Assembly: GCA_020736575.1 (NCBI GenBank)
Contig: JAGPYM010000002.1
Coordinates: 434,001 to 498,000, forward strand
From: Thelonectria olida
Taxonomy: Eukaryota; Ascomycota; Sordariomycetes; Hypocreales; Nectriaceae
Length of the DNA stretch: 64,000 nt
Direction: 5' to 3'
Shown in pieces: positions 12,319-24,050 of the stretch. A program made the position numbers and the translations under genes. The notes below the pieces were generated by a model. The model ran no database searches and had not been told where the DNA came from. It was given only the letters and a program-made list of their open reading frames with translations. The first letter of the stretch is position 1, and every line of letters starts with the position of its first letter.

Positions 12319-13709
12319 TCACTCAACTGCCAAATTCTTCTTCCTCCCCGTCGTCGGAATTGGCTTCTCCACCCTCAACAGCCACAGCTGCCAGTCCTCG
12401 AGCGGAATAAACACCTTCAAGCAGCGATTGCACAAGTACGCAACCATGACTACAACCGTCGCCGCCGCCGCGTCCAAGAAGTAGTGGTTCGCCGTCGCAA
12501 CGATCGTCAACAGGATCCAGCACGGGTACCACACGCCAAACGCAAACATTGCGTATCGCACAAACGTGCTGCGCTCGGCAAGGATCTTTTCGTCGTTGTC
12601 GTCGTCGTCCAGCGAGTTGCGGTTGCCTGAGCGTCCCGCGAGACGGCGGCACATCCACGACCACAGTCCGTTGAGGACGCCGCTGTCAGCGACGAAGACG
12701 GCTCCGATGCAGAATGCGTAGCCAAAGTGCATGCTGGGCATGGCGGCCAGCTTGTTGACAAAGTCGCCGTCCATCCACACCGATTCCGCCTCCTCGAGGT
12801 TGACCGTGTCGACAAAGCCATATTTGGAGGGTAGAAGGCGTGGGGGCATGGTGGGCATGGTGATGAAGATGGCAAAGGCCACGAAGTTGGTCAGCGTCAT
12901 GGTGCGTCGGACAGTGCAGAAGCGTGAGTGCGTCGGGGCCGTGGCGTAGTAGTATGCGATGAAGCCCACGGTGCCAGGGATGTGAATAAGGGCATATCCA
13001 CGGTTGAGAATCGTCAACCACCAGCCGCGATAGTCGTTGACCTCCATACCCATCAAGAACCAGCGCTCAATGCGCCACTCCAGCCAGCGCGCAGGGCCCT
13101 CGTAGTTGCCGCCCCAGAAGGTGGCCTCGAGATCCAAGAGGTACAACCCGTGAACCTGGGCAGAATCCCACATGCTGCGGCGCCCACCGTAATACCACTG
13201 AGCGAGCGTCGTGGTCAGCCGGTAGAAGCCAAAGCTGATGCCCCAATACCACATCTCGATGAGAAAAGGGAATTTTTGGAGGATGCGCGAGTGGACATTG
13301 CTCGTGAAGCGACTCGAGTTGGGCGTCTCGATGCGCATGAGGCCGCACAGCGAGCGAACCTTGGGCGGATGCGGTCCTCGGTAGGGATCGATTTCGAACT
13401 CGTGGGATCGACGCGGCGAGTCTGGGTCGGACTCGTCGAGGAGAGGAGTGTTGTAGCGAGACGAGGCGTCGTTGATGGGCTGGTAGCGGGATGAGGAGCG
13501 CTTCCAGATGGAGTAGTTTTTGCGGCGGGAGAGCCACATGGAAGAGAAGAGGATTGTGACAATTAGCTGGGTAGTTAGGAGGATATTGACCAAAAGAACA
13601 GTGGGAGAGGACTGAGACGTACAATGGGCTCAACCCATTCGGGCATTCGCCAGCCGCGAGAGGCCTTCCATCCTCCATCGGGGACGTCAGGGAGGGTGTC
13701 GTTGGCCAT
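12319..13709 (-). CDS. Polytopic membrane protein, PAP2-type (Aur1-like PAP2_3) family
   Basis: Exons (minus) 13623-13709 and 12319-13566, 444 aa. Several hydrophobic segments mark a polytopic membrane protein. The C-terminal half carries the two best-conserved blocks of PAP2-superfamily lipid phosphatases and phosphotransferases: MPSMHFGYA (Ser-x-His) and NHYFLDA (the second His followed by Asp). The overall layout resembles the PAP2_3 group that contains inositol-phosphorylceramide synthase Aur1, but similarity to Aur1 itself is not strong enough to assign that reaction. An acidic loop (DDDDNDE) precedes the last segments. The first exon encodes a hydrophilic N-terminus (MANDTLPDVPDGGW); the downstream ATG in exon 2 would truncate it. 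Confidence 0.85.
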
Positions 13710-14922
13710 TGGGAGCGACTGGCTGACTGACTTGGCTGTCGATGAGAGGAAAAGAAGGCGAGAAAAGTGCCCAGTCAAACCAGATACAGGAGACAGCACT
13801 CGTGTGGTTAAGGAGGAGAGACTTGGGGACTTTGGACGTGGGGGTTCGTAGAAGTCGAAACTTCGAGTACGAATATTGCGCGCCCGTTATGCTGCAATAT
13901 TGCAAACAGGCGATGAAAAGTCTACGCAACACGAAAGCAGACACAAGTGAAGAAATACAGGAGAAACAGGCTCTAATGTAACAACTCTTCAGGCCATCGA
14001 GGCAGTGCAAAGGCAGCAACTGGAAGCACGACAAAGGCTAAGAAAACGACACAATACGAAAAAAGGGATGCGTCTCGGCTTTGGACATAAAATTCGCCAA
14101 AAAGGGACCTCCCCCGCCGCCCAATGGACAATCGGTAATCTAGACCGAAGGTCCAAAATGGAGAAGAACAAGCCTGCTTTTGCACAAGGGGACGAACAAG
14201 ATTGGCTGGATAAAGGACAAGCTTTTGGGTTGTCACAGTGCAGAGACGCAGAGGCCCTGAAGGGAACCCTCTGGGGATGAGACAAGGAGATGGTGATTGG
14301 CGAGGAGAGGGGGACTAACGATCTGGGGTCTGAAAGGGCCAGGGGACGGGACATTGATTGTGGGAAAGGGAGGGAGTTGTGGTGGATGGCGATGACGAGG
14401 GTGAGGTACGCGTCAGTAAAGCCACTGCAGTTGGGGGGTGAATCATTTGCACGTGTCGATGCCAGATGAGACAGCAATTGCTTCTCAGCTCGTTGGCTGC
14501 CCATGCAATATGACATGTTGAATTGAAGCTACCTGCATGAGTATCTGGGGAGGAAAGTTGACGTGCTATGGAACCTTGGGACTTCAGAGATTGATGAGGC
14601 GATCCCCAGTCTGTGCCATTAGGCTCAGCGCTAATCTCAAAAGTTGCCAGGCACGCGACAGGCCTCGCACTGTTTGGAACACAGGGGATCCCTCCTTTTT
14701 CGTTATTCAAGATGAGCGAGAGCGTGAGGTTGTCCCAAGTCTGCACTGTCAATGTCGTTGAAGTGGTGAATATTCAAGTGCTGTGCTGTTGGCTGTCTGC
14801 ATCCTGTTCTATCGCTAATCGTATTCGCACCCATCGCCAGTGTCGCGTGCCTGTATGTTCCTCTGCTCGCCATGACTCGCGTGCCCATCATTATCGAGGT
14901 CCAACTCATCGCCATCACCAAA
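13710..14922. other. Intergenic region upstream of the PAP2 gene
   Basis: About 1.2 kb. It holds the PAP2-gene promoter and the 3' flank of the tentative 86-residue gene. Open frames on both strands (up to about 175 codons) are rich in Ser/Pro/Cys without codon bias, and I do not support any of them. No RNA gene or repeat noticed. Confidence 0.4.
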
Positions 14923-15307
14923 CTATGAGCTCTCAAAACACTGCCCAGGCGCCGGCCTCGTTCCGTAAAAGTGCAACATGTTGTTCGACGCCTCCTGTTC
15001 CCGTCGACGACGTCCTTCTTCGGCTTCCCGCTGTGCGTTGGCTGTGCGTTCCCTGTTGCTGCTTATCTGTGTTTTTTTTTAAACCACCGCGTCAGCCATA
15101 TGCAGCATCACCACGTTTACGCTGCAGTCAAAAGCAAAATACAGCCAGGGTCGGAGAATGGCTAACTTGAGAAATGGAACGCTTGCTTACCTGCTCTCGC
15201 ACTTTGCTTCGCGCCGTGTACGACTTGTCCACTGCGTTGTGGACGTTCTCCTTCCACACCGTCACCTTGGCCTCGAGGCCCATGTAAATGTTGTAAACGG
15301 GATGCAT
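14923..15307 (-). CDS. Tentative small basic/acidic protein, unknown function
   Basis: Two exons (minus) 15191-15307 and 14923-15066 would encode 86 aa. The first reads MHPVYNIYMGLEAKV and is followed by an amphipathic stretch (KENVHNAVDKSYTARSKVREQ); the second is highly charged (RERTANAQREAEEGRRRREQ) and ends FESS-stop. Support: a good GTAAGC donor, a CACAG acceptor, phase kept, and a charged coiled-coil-like composition on both sides of the intron, unlike random sequence. I do not recognise the family. Exons further upstream cannot be excluded because the frame is open for about 30 codons before this ATG. It could also be the 3' part of a longer gene. Confidence 0.45.
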
Positions 15308-16145
15308 CACGACAATTCGTATGGAGCAGAAACGGGAGAATAATCGTACACAGCTCCCAAAAGCAAAACAACTTCCTGGGGAATCGGCGCCCTTTAACCA
15401 CAAAGCCCCCAGCTAACTATGTCTTGCTTACACCCTCCATCTCCTCATCTCACACCTGATAAGCACCAACCGTCACGACAATCCTCACTCCCGACTTGCC
15501 GTCATCCTCCCCAAACTCCCCCTCCGCAAACCATTTCCATTCCCACTCCCGCGCATTATCAACCTCCAACTCCCCCGCCAAGGTTGATGTGGGCTGTGCC
15601 ACGCTCTGTCGCCGGGTCCTCCCTTCCAGCGCGACACCTCGTGATGGCCGCCGTCGTCCACTAACAGCTCTTTCTCCAGCCTCATCATCCATCAGATTCC
15701 AAGGCCGTCGCCATGGTCCACGGGTGGCCCAACCGGTTGCGAACCTTTGCGACGCATAACGTCAGCTGACAGGAGTCTATGAAACCTTGCCATCTCCCTC
15801 GTGGTCTGGACTCCGCCTCTCTACATGTACTTGGCCCAAAACGAGTGCAAGCACTTTGAACTATTTGGAAACCTGTCACCCGCATGTTTAGGGTATCCAG
15901 AGAGAGATCGGGAGTTGGGCAATTATCTGCAAGTCAATTATCGAGAACATCTCGTTCTTCTGCACTCCAAAATATCTCTATCAACAAGAACAGGTTAAAA
16001 GCAGCAGGTAGCTTGTGAAAGCATCCGATATGTGTCCGCGTCCATGAGTCCAAACACGTGAAAATCAATCCTTCGTCATACTCCTAAATGATATAAAATG
16101 CCAAACACGCCTCCAAAATAGGTCCAAGTAGGTGATTCATGTATG
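15308..16145. other. Intergenic, upstream of small gene / SET9 3' end
   Basis: About 840 bases. A minus-strand open frame of 80 codons (15450-15692) ends with a protein-like stretch (DDGKSGVRIVVTVGAYQ), but no start or splice consistent with the small gene was convincing (the implied intron is only about 43 bases). Otherwise nothing seen. Confidence 0.35.
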
Positions 16146-18288
16146 TCATCGCTCGAGCCTGCTGCTAACTCTCCTCAAACGACCACTCCGCCGTACTTGC
16201 GAGGACTCCTTCTCTGCTGCCTCACCCGCCCGCTGTAGCTGTCTCCCCCGCTGTTCTTCAGGCTCTTCAGTGCCCGCGTTCTGAGCACCGAAGCTCTTTC
16301 TGCCGCGCACCCTTCGCTCCTCTTCAGTGTTGAGGAATCGATGGACAGTTCGATGGTCCAACACCCGTTCTTCCTTGTCGTGAGGGCCAGCCCTCTCCGT
16401 CTTGGGCCACACGAACCCGTAGAGCTTCGAGTGTCGTTCGCATCGAGGGCAATTTGCTTTGGTGAAGTATGCATCCTTCTGCACAAAGTACGTGTTGCAG
16501 TTTGTGCATTGGATCCATGCCATTTCAGGCTCGGCAAGGAGCAACGGAGTGAGAATGTAGTCGCCAACCTTTCGCATTCGCGCGGGAGGTGTGCCTTGCT
16601 TGATGAAGACACGCCGCTTGTGTCTTTGCTTCTTCGGGGGCTGTTCCTCCACTGCTGCTTGACTCACTTCGATTGGCTCGATACTGATGGCGATGATCGT
16701 AGAAGAGTCTGGTTTCCTAAGAGCTGATTTTGGCGCCTCTTCTGACCTCGATTCCGATCCTATTTCTGAACCCCGTTCCTGCTCAGACACCTCCTCGGGA
16801 TCAACCTCTGAAGGCGTCGGAGCATTGAGAATAGCTGCGATGGACATGCTCGACAGGCTACTAGAAGCACTGATGTTCCCAGAACCAAAATCATTAGCTT
16901 TGACGGGGCTTGGTGTCGTACCCTGGGAGCTTTGAGGGGAAACTGGCACTACTTGTGCTAGAAGTGCATTCCTGCTCCGGTTGCTTTCCTCATCCTTCAG
17001 CGAAGCAATCGACTTCTTCTCGGGTGTCTGCATGGCCGGCGGAGGAGTCTCCTTCTCAGGTGAAGTCACATCCGTCTCCGCCATGTCTCCGCTGCTGAAG
17101 GACTCGCTTCCGCTGACTGAACTACCGCGAGACGAAGACCGTTCCGAGATTAGAGGCGGGGCGACTTTCAGCTTCTTGGCCGGTGTTTTGGGTGGTGTGG
17201 CCAGAGCGTCGAGCGGTCGCTTGCGGCCACGAGGCGACTCGTCTCGCGGAGGAGACGTACCAGTAGACGAATCTCGAGCATGACTGAATCGGGAACCCTT
17301 GGAAAGCGCCTTGGAAACCCGCGGTCGAATATCTGGCGTCACCGAAGGAGTCCTTGATGAGCCAGCAAGGCTGTGGTCTCTCCGTCGCCGTCGCAGCGAG
17401 TAACCCTCTTCCACCTTGAGCTGCTCAATGCTCTTCTTCACCGCCACTGCGCCCTCCTCAGGCTCCCACCCGTTCCGCAATCCATCTTCGCAGGTTTTGC
17501 ACAAACATTCGCAATTATCCTCGCCAAAATAGCTTTCGCCATAGGTGACCGTAATTTCGTCTCCGGCTTCGATCGGGCGTGTGGCGATGATTTCAATCCC
17601 CCCACCGCTCCTCGTCATGAGCTTGGCATTGGCGTCGCAGTCGTGGTTGGCAAACCGCGCAGGACCCATGAACAAGCTCGTACATTTGCTGCGAGAACTG
17701 ACGACGATGCTAAAGTCCTTCTTGTGATTGGATATTTCCTTTTCCTCCTCGGCGTTGATGGTGACCGAGATGCCCGAGAGGTACTTGATTGACTCGTTGC
17801 GCCGAATTGACCGCCTCGCGGTGACGGCGGCTTCGTGAGAAACAATGGTGTAACGGTTGGTCGAGTTGACTTCCCATGGACAGTCGGGCAGGTAAATCTG
17901 CAGGTAGCGTCGGAGGTGCCGGCGAAAATCTTCTTTCTCCTTCTCCGTCTTCAGGCCGCTGAGAAACCTCCGGATGCCGTCAACCGCCAGCAACTTCTTT
18001 TCCGCAGAAGCCAAATCATTGCCGATTGCCACGTCTCGGAGAATCTTTGCGATTTCCTCCTCTCGAATACCCCGAGATGGGTGGTAAGAATTGCGGTTCT
18101 TGGGAACAGTCGTCCAGTAGAAAACCTTGAGGGGGTTAATTATGCGCCATGAAGCCATTGCCTTACTCCCCCTTTCGAGAGGCACTCACATGGTCGACGA
18201 GAGCATCAGTGAGAATATCGTCATACGCAGACAATTGCGCAAAAGTCAGACGGTGCTTTTTTGCAGCAGCGCTCTTTGGAGGAGCCAT
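16146..18288 (-). CDS. SET9: Histone H4 lysine-20 methyltransferase Set9 (KMT5/Suv4-20 type)
   Basis: Exons (minus) 18190-18288 and 16146-18125, 692 aa. Transfers methyl groups from S-adenosylmethionine to H4 Lys20, a mark used in DNA-damage signalling and heterochromatin. The N-terminus (FAQLSAYDDILTDALVDH) and the SET domain (about residues 110-240) match the family: YLSGI, FMGPARFANHDCDANAKL with the cofactor-binding NHDC, GDEITVTYGESYFG, and post-SET cysteines CECLCKTC. A long Ser/Pro-rich low-complexity linker follows. Near the C-terminus there is a zinc-ribbon-like pair, CTNC...CPRC, also seen in fungal Set9. The first exon is certain because VFYWTTVP must be spliced to it. It is divergent from the uL14m gene. 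Confidence 0.95.
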
Positions 18289-19089
18289 AACTCCGATTTC
18301 GTATTGCAGCCAAGCAAAATGACCCAAAACACAAGTACGTGGTCGAAGCGAGCAGTTAAATGAGCGTACGTTTCCTTGCAGCCGAACTCAGCAAAGACAG
18401 CGAAACGAGCGGACAGCCAAGGGTTGAACGTTCCGTTAAAGAAAGTTCTCGGCTAGATAGCCCAAAGCGCAACAATCCAGACAATGCGCGGACGAGTTCA
18501 AAGGAGAGGCGAGACGAAGGTTGGTTCAGCTCAAGTCCCGCAACGTCATCGTCTTGAGATTTGAGGCGGGTCAAGGTCTTGGTTCCGGGGACGACTCAGG
18601 TGAGAGGAGAATGAAGACTGTTCCTGGCGGGCCAAGAAGAGAGGGGAACAAAGGAATAAAGGAATTCGTTCACACAAGGCATAGACTCGGCCTCACGAGT
18701 TCGAAGGAGGGAAGCGATGTAAGAGGTGGAATGACATCTTGTGCTGGGAGTTGGCCTAGGGGGTGCATTCACTGCCCGGGCTAGTTTGTCTCATTCCAGC
18801 CCCATTTTGATTTGGCTGGCCCGGCGACGAGGTGGCTCACGGCTGACGGCCTCACGCACTGCAGGGGCTTGAATAGTGCTTGGGCCGGGCTGGGACGGGC
18901 CATGTGGCGGTGCCTGCGGATGCTTGCTGGTCAAGCCAATCACGCCCATGCGATGTCTGGCAATCAAACGAGACCATCACGTGATGCTCCAAAAATGTTC
19001 AACCGCTCACGGACCTGGCTGTGTGCCAAAGTCGGCATGCGGCGAGAAGAAGCTATTCAGACCTCACCCGGCGAGGAAACACCGTCAGT
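18289..19089. other. Divergent promoter region, SET9 / uL14m
   Basis: About 800 bases. No coding signal. Two housekeeping genes diverge from here; no individual element can be assigned with confidence. Confidence 0.45.
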
Positions 19090-19657
19090 ATGATCCAATT
19101 AAAGGTGTGTTGGGCCAATTCACCCCCAGAGGTCCTCTGCTAACACTTATAGACGATGCTAAACTGCATCGACAACTCGGGCGCTGCCCTTGTTGAGTGC
19201 GTTCTTGTCGTCGGCCAGAAGCGACACGCCCGAATCGGTACGATACCACACCCAAGCAACCTACATTGACGCACCGAACCGATCTCCCAACCCAGTCCCC
19301 CCTTCACCAGCGAACCGAATCTCAGAAAAAGTGACTTCCGACGTAGACTAACATTCCGTAGGCGACCGAATCGTCTGCGTCGTCCAAGAGCAGCGTGGTG
19401 CTTCCTCCTCCGGCATGGCTGGCATCTCCGCCGCCAACAAGGTCAAGCGCGGTGACATCCGCCACGCCGTTGTCGTCCGCACTCGGTACCCTACTCAGCG
19501 TCGCGACGGATCGGTGGTTCGATTCGACGACAATGCCTGCGTCCTCCTCAACAAGTCTGGAGACCCCGTCGGCTCCCGTATCAATGGTGCCGTGGGTGCT
19601 GAGCTAAAGCGCAAGAAGTGGAGCAAGATTCTGTCCATGGCTCCTATGCAGGCATAA
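19090..19657 (+). CDS. MRPL38: Mitochondrial ribosomal protein uL14m
   Basis: Exons 19090-19104, 19153-19237 and 19362-19657, 131 aa. Structural protein of the mitochondrial large subunit, at the subunit interface. It follows bacterial L14 rather than cytosolic uL14: TMLNCIDNSGA, GDRIVCVVQ, KRGDIRHAVVVRT, the L14 signature block with DGSVVRFDDNACVLLN, and a C-terminus SKILSMAP (compare bacterial ISLAP). There is no long presequence. The first exon is only five codons (MIQLK), as in bacterial L14 where a few residues precede the LNVADNSGA-type block. The length matches bacterial L14 (about 122 aa) plus a short extension. Confidence 0.95.
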
Positions 19658-20139
19658 ACGAATGGGACAGTTGGGGGATGGGGGAGTGGACACCATCTTT
19701 GTATAAAATTCAAGGTGCGAAGAGTCATCTATGTACGAGTGGGATACTGTACAACAACTACGATAATCAAGCATTTGCGAAGCGTTCAGATGCGAGAATA
19801 CAAACACACCTTTCAGCCAATTCCAAATCTACGATCAAATGTCACGAGTGAGAATGCGAAACTAAGTTGAGTAATGATTCAATTCTGTCACAGACAGCCA
19901 ATTGCGAAAAAGCCATTGTAGTCGTGTGAGCCTCATACGAGGGATGAGTGTTGATATTCCTAGAACTCCAACCCGTGGTCATCTGAGTACCCTCTAGACC
20001 CTCTCATTTTCCGAACGCCAACACCATGTACAAAAAGAAGAATAAAGAAGTAAAACCGAATATTCCTCCATCGCCATCGCCATGCAAGAAATCGCTTGGT
20101 ATATGCACCGGTGTATGAGTGTATCGATACAAGCCTTCC
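19658..20139. other. Convergent intergenic region, uL14m / RPB9
   Basis: About 480 bases between two 3' ends; AT-rich, no coding signal. Presumed terminators of both genes. Confidence 0.4.
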
Positions 20140-21124
20140 TTAAGAAAAGATGTGACCACATTCGCAGCAGACATAGAACAGTTTCTGGAGAGAGTTAGAC
20201 ACTGGTGTAATGAAATGATAGAAGTGAGCAACGTACCATGCCTGTTTCGGCGCTGCGCTGTTGTGACTGGAAAAATACGGCTTCTTCGTGCTTGCAGTTG
20301 GGGCACGTCTTGTTGGATCGCGGGAGCTGTAACACAACAAAAAATAGATTCTGTCAGCCAAGCCTTGTGAAGCGGGAGGAGACGAAATCCAAAGGATACG
20401 AGTGCCCACTCGAGGCTTCAACTGAGGTTGGTGATCCAGTGACAAGAACAAAGGAAATGGGAACTGCAGCTGCTAAGACCGGTGGGAGGAGCATGAGCAT
20501 GTGCCAGTAATAAAAAAGTGGAATGAAGATGATGTCGTGAGAATCCTATCGTCATCAAAATGGTCGTAAGAGTTAATACTATGATCATGAAAGGTCGATA
20601 ATCATAGCGCCGTCGTCGACAAAGACTTCCGAGCCGCAGTCGGAGTCATCGTTAGGATTATCGGTCATGAGCTCCTCGTCGTATTCGGCGAAGGGGTCTT
20701 CAAACGGCAAAACAAACTGGTACATGCCCATGCTCTCCTGGTTGGTGTTGTCCTTGGTATCCTCCTTGCGGATGGTAACCACCATCTTGTCGCAGGGCTC
20801 ACGGCAGGTGTCGCAAGCAATGGCACAGCCACAGCCAAGGCAAAGGACGGGTGCAAGGCCACTAACCGTTGGATCAGAACCGACGTCCTGAGTGACACCG
20901 GCCGTCTCACCAGCAGATGTGTTCAGGACATTGCGGAAGACACAGGTGGACTGAGCATCCTCGGTGTACTGGCAGGTTCGGCAGGTGAACTGAAGCTTGT
21001 GTGCGTCCTCGTCTTCCTTGGGGTAGAGCATGTTAGAACATTCCGAGCAGAACCGGAAAGTGATCTGCTCGAGCTTCTTCTCGTCGGGGGCCTCGTAGGA
21101 GGTAGTCGATTGGGGAGTAGCCAT
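20140..21124 (-). CDS. RPB9: RNA polymerase II subunit Rpb9
   Basis: Canonical exons (minus) 20867-21124, 20237-20326 and 20140-20184, 130 aa (yeast 122). Rpb9 sits at the polymerase jaw and affects start-site choice, fidelity and elongation. Zinc ribbon 1 is in exon 1 (FRFCSECSNMLYP, CRTCQY), followed by GETAGVTQDVGSDPT. Zinc ribbon 2 is split: LPRSNKTCPNCKHEEAVFFQ, then FYVCCECGHIFS-stop. Intron 1 is 540 bases, far longer than others in this window, and reading through it gives a strongly coding-like extension (see 20585-20866). The intron end has a CTGAC branch site, a T-rich tract and ACAG, so canonical splicing is well supported. The frame is also open for 99 codons upstream of the chosen ATG; that part lacks family similarity and is probably leader. 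Divergent from the Pin1-type gene. Confidence 0.95.
20585..20866 (-). other. Coding-like read-through segment inside RPB9 intron 1
   Basis: Continuing the RPB9 frame past the GTTAGT donor gives 93 codons and a TGA, for a hypothetical 179-aa form. About two thirds of the codons end in C or G, matching real exons nearby, and the composition is protein-like: six cysteines in CLGC-GC-AIAC-DTC-REPC, then a charged stretch and an acidic tail (DNPNDDSDCGSEVF) ending MIIDLS. In this form the second zinc ribbon is replaced by a different cysteine cluster. It could be an alternative last exon, an intron-retention isoform, or the relic of another coding sequence. I know no described Rpb9 isoform of this kind. 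Confidence 0.5.
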
Positions 21125-22806
21125 TTCGAAAACTGAAACCGAGGTTGGTGCGGGATCGGATGAATCGCCAAAGGTTATGAGGCCGATCAGAGCGATGCAA
21201 ATAATTCCAAGATGTCGTGCTTGGAAGCAAGATGAGACGCGTGGATGGTGCCGAGGTTGAAGTAAAGGGTGGTGAAAGGAAAAGAAGTTTGAAGTGGGAG
21301 AGCCTGAAGTTGAAAGTGATTGCCACCTGAGGAAAGCGCGTGAGAACCCCACTAACTCGTTTTGGGTTGACGCCTGAGGTGCAAGTTTAAACTTTCTTGC
21401 AGCCAGGGGGATGGGTGCCAAGTATGGAAAGCTCGAGCTGGTTGAATTTGTCTGTATCTTAGTACCTAAGGTAGGTAGTAGTAGGAGAGAAGATGGAAAT
21501 AAATAAAAATTGGGAGAAGGAGAGTTTATATCAGATCGATGTTGGAATTAAGAGACAGGCGACAAGTTGAAGGTGTATTTTATGGGTACGTTTCTGCCTG
21601 ATGACTGTTTCGCTGACCCAATGCGGTTTAGCAGGATTCAGGGCATGAGCAATGCCACTTTTTCACAGACGGGTGACTAAGCCTATCTAGGCTGCGCCCT
21701 AGGATATCTGCTTCGAAGCGACGCTGTTGCACGGTGAGGTGAAGCAATCACGAAAAAGGCAGTATAACGATGTGATATGAATGTAGATGTCATTTATTGA
21801 AAACATCGGTCAACTATGAAGGAGACTTCCATTTGTGGCTGAAGACGTTTTGACGAGACTTGAGGGATTCACGGAAACGTCCGCACCGTTCACCATACAG
21901 AATCTTTGTTGGTGAGGGATGACTGACGTGCCACGAGATCCTCCCTCTCTGGCGAGGCTACAGTCCACGAGGCTTTGCCACACCAAATGCGGCCATGTCT
22001 AGGTCAGGTCGACATTCATATCCTCGGTCTTGTTGAATCTATGGAGTGCTATGTGTGGGAGAAGTGCCCGGCAGCAAGTCATCTCAAACCCCTGCATCTC
22101 ATGCACCAACTGAAGGCCGCATGACCTGCAAAGTCGGCAGCCACCGATGGAATTGTGTCTCAGCCTCAGCCGCTGGGAGGGAGGGAGAAGGGAGGGTTGG
22201 AAGTTGGAGGGACATTCTGGATAGATCCATGGTCTTCCAGCTTCGTTACCCCTCCTCCGTCACAGTAAATCAAGCGCCGAATTGCCTGAAATAGGTCGCT
22301 AGGAAATGGCCTGTCTCTTTCGCTGCAATAAGACTCAAGTAAATGAATGAGTACATGTCGTTAACTTGTTACTGTACCCGTGTGAATGGCTGCATCGGAA
22401 TGGAACGTAGCCCAACGGCTGTTCCTCTACCCGCAACCCCTCCCATCCTAGTTAATTCAACCCCGCCCGCCACCTGGCGCTTGAAGAAGCTGGGGCTGCG
22501 CAGCGGTTGGCACGTCATCGCTTTTCCTTACTGGGCTCTTGCCAACTGAAGCTCTCCACAATTGAATGGCTTCGCCCTTCTCCTTCTGCATTTCTTGCTT
22601 CCCTCTTCTTCCCTCCCCCACACTACGCAACACCACCAACTCGCATCCTCTGTCCGACCTTCTACCTAAATATCCCTCGATTGCCAATCTATTGATCTTG
22701 CATAAGACCGACACACCAATTTCCGGCCTTTCCTGAGCTTCGCTATTATTCCATTGCTCTTCTGCCCTTTTGTTGACTTTCCCCCTCCGTATCCTCCATA
22801 GCAACA
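21125..22806. other. Divergent intergenic region, RPB9 / Pin1-type gene
   Basis: About 1.7 kb. The RPB9-proximal part is probably its leader. A CCTAAGGTAGGTAGTAG-type word near 21463-21482 is similar to motifs scattered through fungal promoters. The part before 22807 is C/T-rich, as expected for a leader. No supportable gene. Confidence 0.4.
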
Positions 22807-23656
22807 ATGGTAAGCCCCCCAACCACAAGAAAACATCAAACGAGCGCCTGGCGCAACACCCCCTAAGCCATGATCCCCCCATATTAGTTATCAATGATGC
22901 ACTCGTCTACTCCCAAATAACCACCGATGGCCCTGCTGACACCACTGTCAGGCTGAGACTGGCCTTCCCTCCGGCTGGGAGGTTCGACACTCCAACTCTA
23001 AGAACCTCCCCTACTACTTCAACGCCGACGAGAAAATCTCCCGCTGGGAGCCCCCCTCAGGCACCGACACCGAAAAGCTGAAGGTGTACATGGCCACCTA
23101 CCACAGCGTCGGCACTCGCCCCGGCGAAGTCCCTGATTCCACCGATGGAAAGATTCGCGCCGCCCATCTTTTGATCAAGCACCGCGACAGTCGACGACCC
23201 AGCAGCTGGCGAGAGGTAATTCTCCCTCGGACGATCCAAATAACCGACCCCAAAAGACTACGAGGCTAATTGTAACTGCCATCATAGGCCGAAATCACCC
23301 GCACCAAAGAAGAGGCCAGAGAAATTCTCCAGCGCCATCAAGAGCAGATTAAGCTAGGCACCAGCCTCGGCGACATTGCCTCGACCGAGTCCGACTGTTC
23401 ATCTGCTCGCAAGCGCGGTGACCTGGGCTACTTTGGCAAGGGCGATATGCAAAAGGAATTTGAGGATGCTGCCTTTGGTCTCCAACCTGGCCAGGTGAGC
23501 GGTATCGTGGAGACGGCTAGTGGTCTGCATTTGATTGAACGGTACGTTAAGTCTTGTCCAACGCAGACTTCGAGCCCTTCTCGAGTCTGATGAAACTGTG
23601 CTGCGTCATACTCTGACACTGAAACTGACACTGACTTCACTTTTAGCTTGGCTTAA
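22807..23656 (+). CDS. ESS1: Pin1/Ess1-type peptidyl-prolyl isomerase
   Basis: Exons 22807-22809, 22952-23215, 23288-23541 and 23647-23656; 176 aa, the usual length. Isomerises phospho-Ser/Thr-Pro bonds, including in the RNA polymerase II C-terminal domain and cell-cycle proteins. A WW domain spans about residues 9-37 (GWEVRHS, YYFNADE, SRWEPP). The parvulin domain starts at AAHLLIKH (His73), continues with the phosphate-binding basic loop (RDSRRPSSWR), the SDCSSARKRGDLGYFG block with the catalytic-pocket Cys, and ends GLHLIERLA. The first exon holds only the ATG and the last only ten bases. Both are needed: the WW domain needs the upstream Met, and the final RLA needs exon 4. Confidence 0.94.
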
Positions 23657-24050
23657 TATCGTAAAGGAGAGACAATGCGTGTGATGAGATGAACGGTGGG
23701 TGAAGGTGTTGGCACGGGCGTTGATATCCCGAAAAGTACGACTGACGAGACCACTGAGTTTTCTCTCGTCAGTGTTAAACGAATAGTGAAACAGAACATC
23801 GCAACTGCGTCAGGGCGCAAAACTCGTCTTTGCTCGACCCATTGTCTTCTTCTAAGCTCAGTGATGGGAAAGAATCGAGTTTCTAGCAACTAATAATTCG
23901 TAGGTGTACAGTCCGACGCGTCTTGTATGTTCCTCCATCATGATATCATAACGAGTCCCAACATGTTTCCATCGTAATGAATTTCCTCGTACACGAGCAT
24001 CCAACACAGTTTGTGTCTAACATCAATATCTCACATACCTCTATTAAACA
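23657..24050. other. Convergent intergenic region
   Basis: About 390 bases between the 3' ends of the isomerase and LrgAB-like genes. No coding signal; presumed terminators. Confidence 0.4.

Noticed and set aside
21125..21421. N-terminal extension of RPB9 in the same frame
   Set aside because: No similarity to Rpb9, which begins at the chosen ATG; probably leader sequence.
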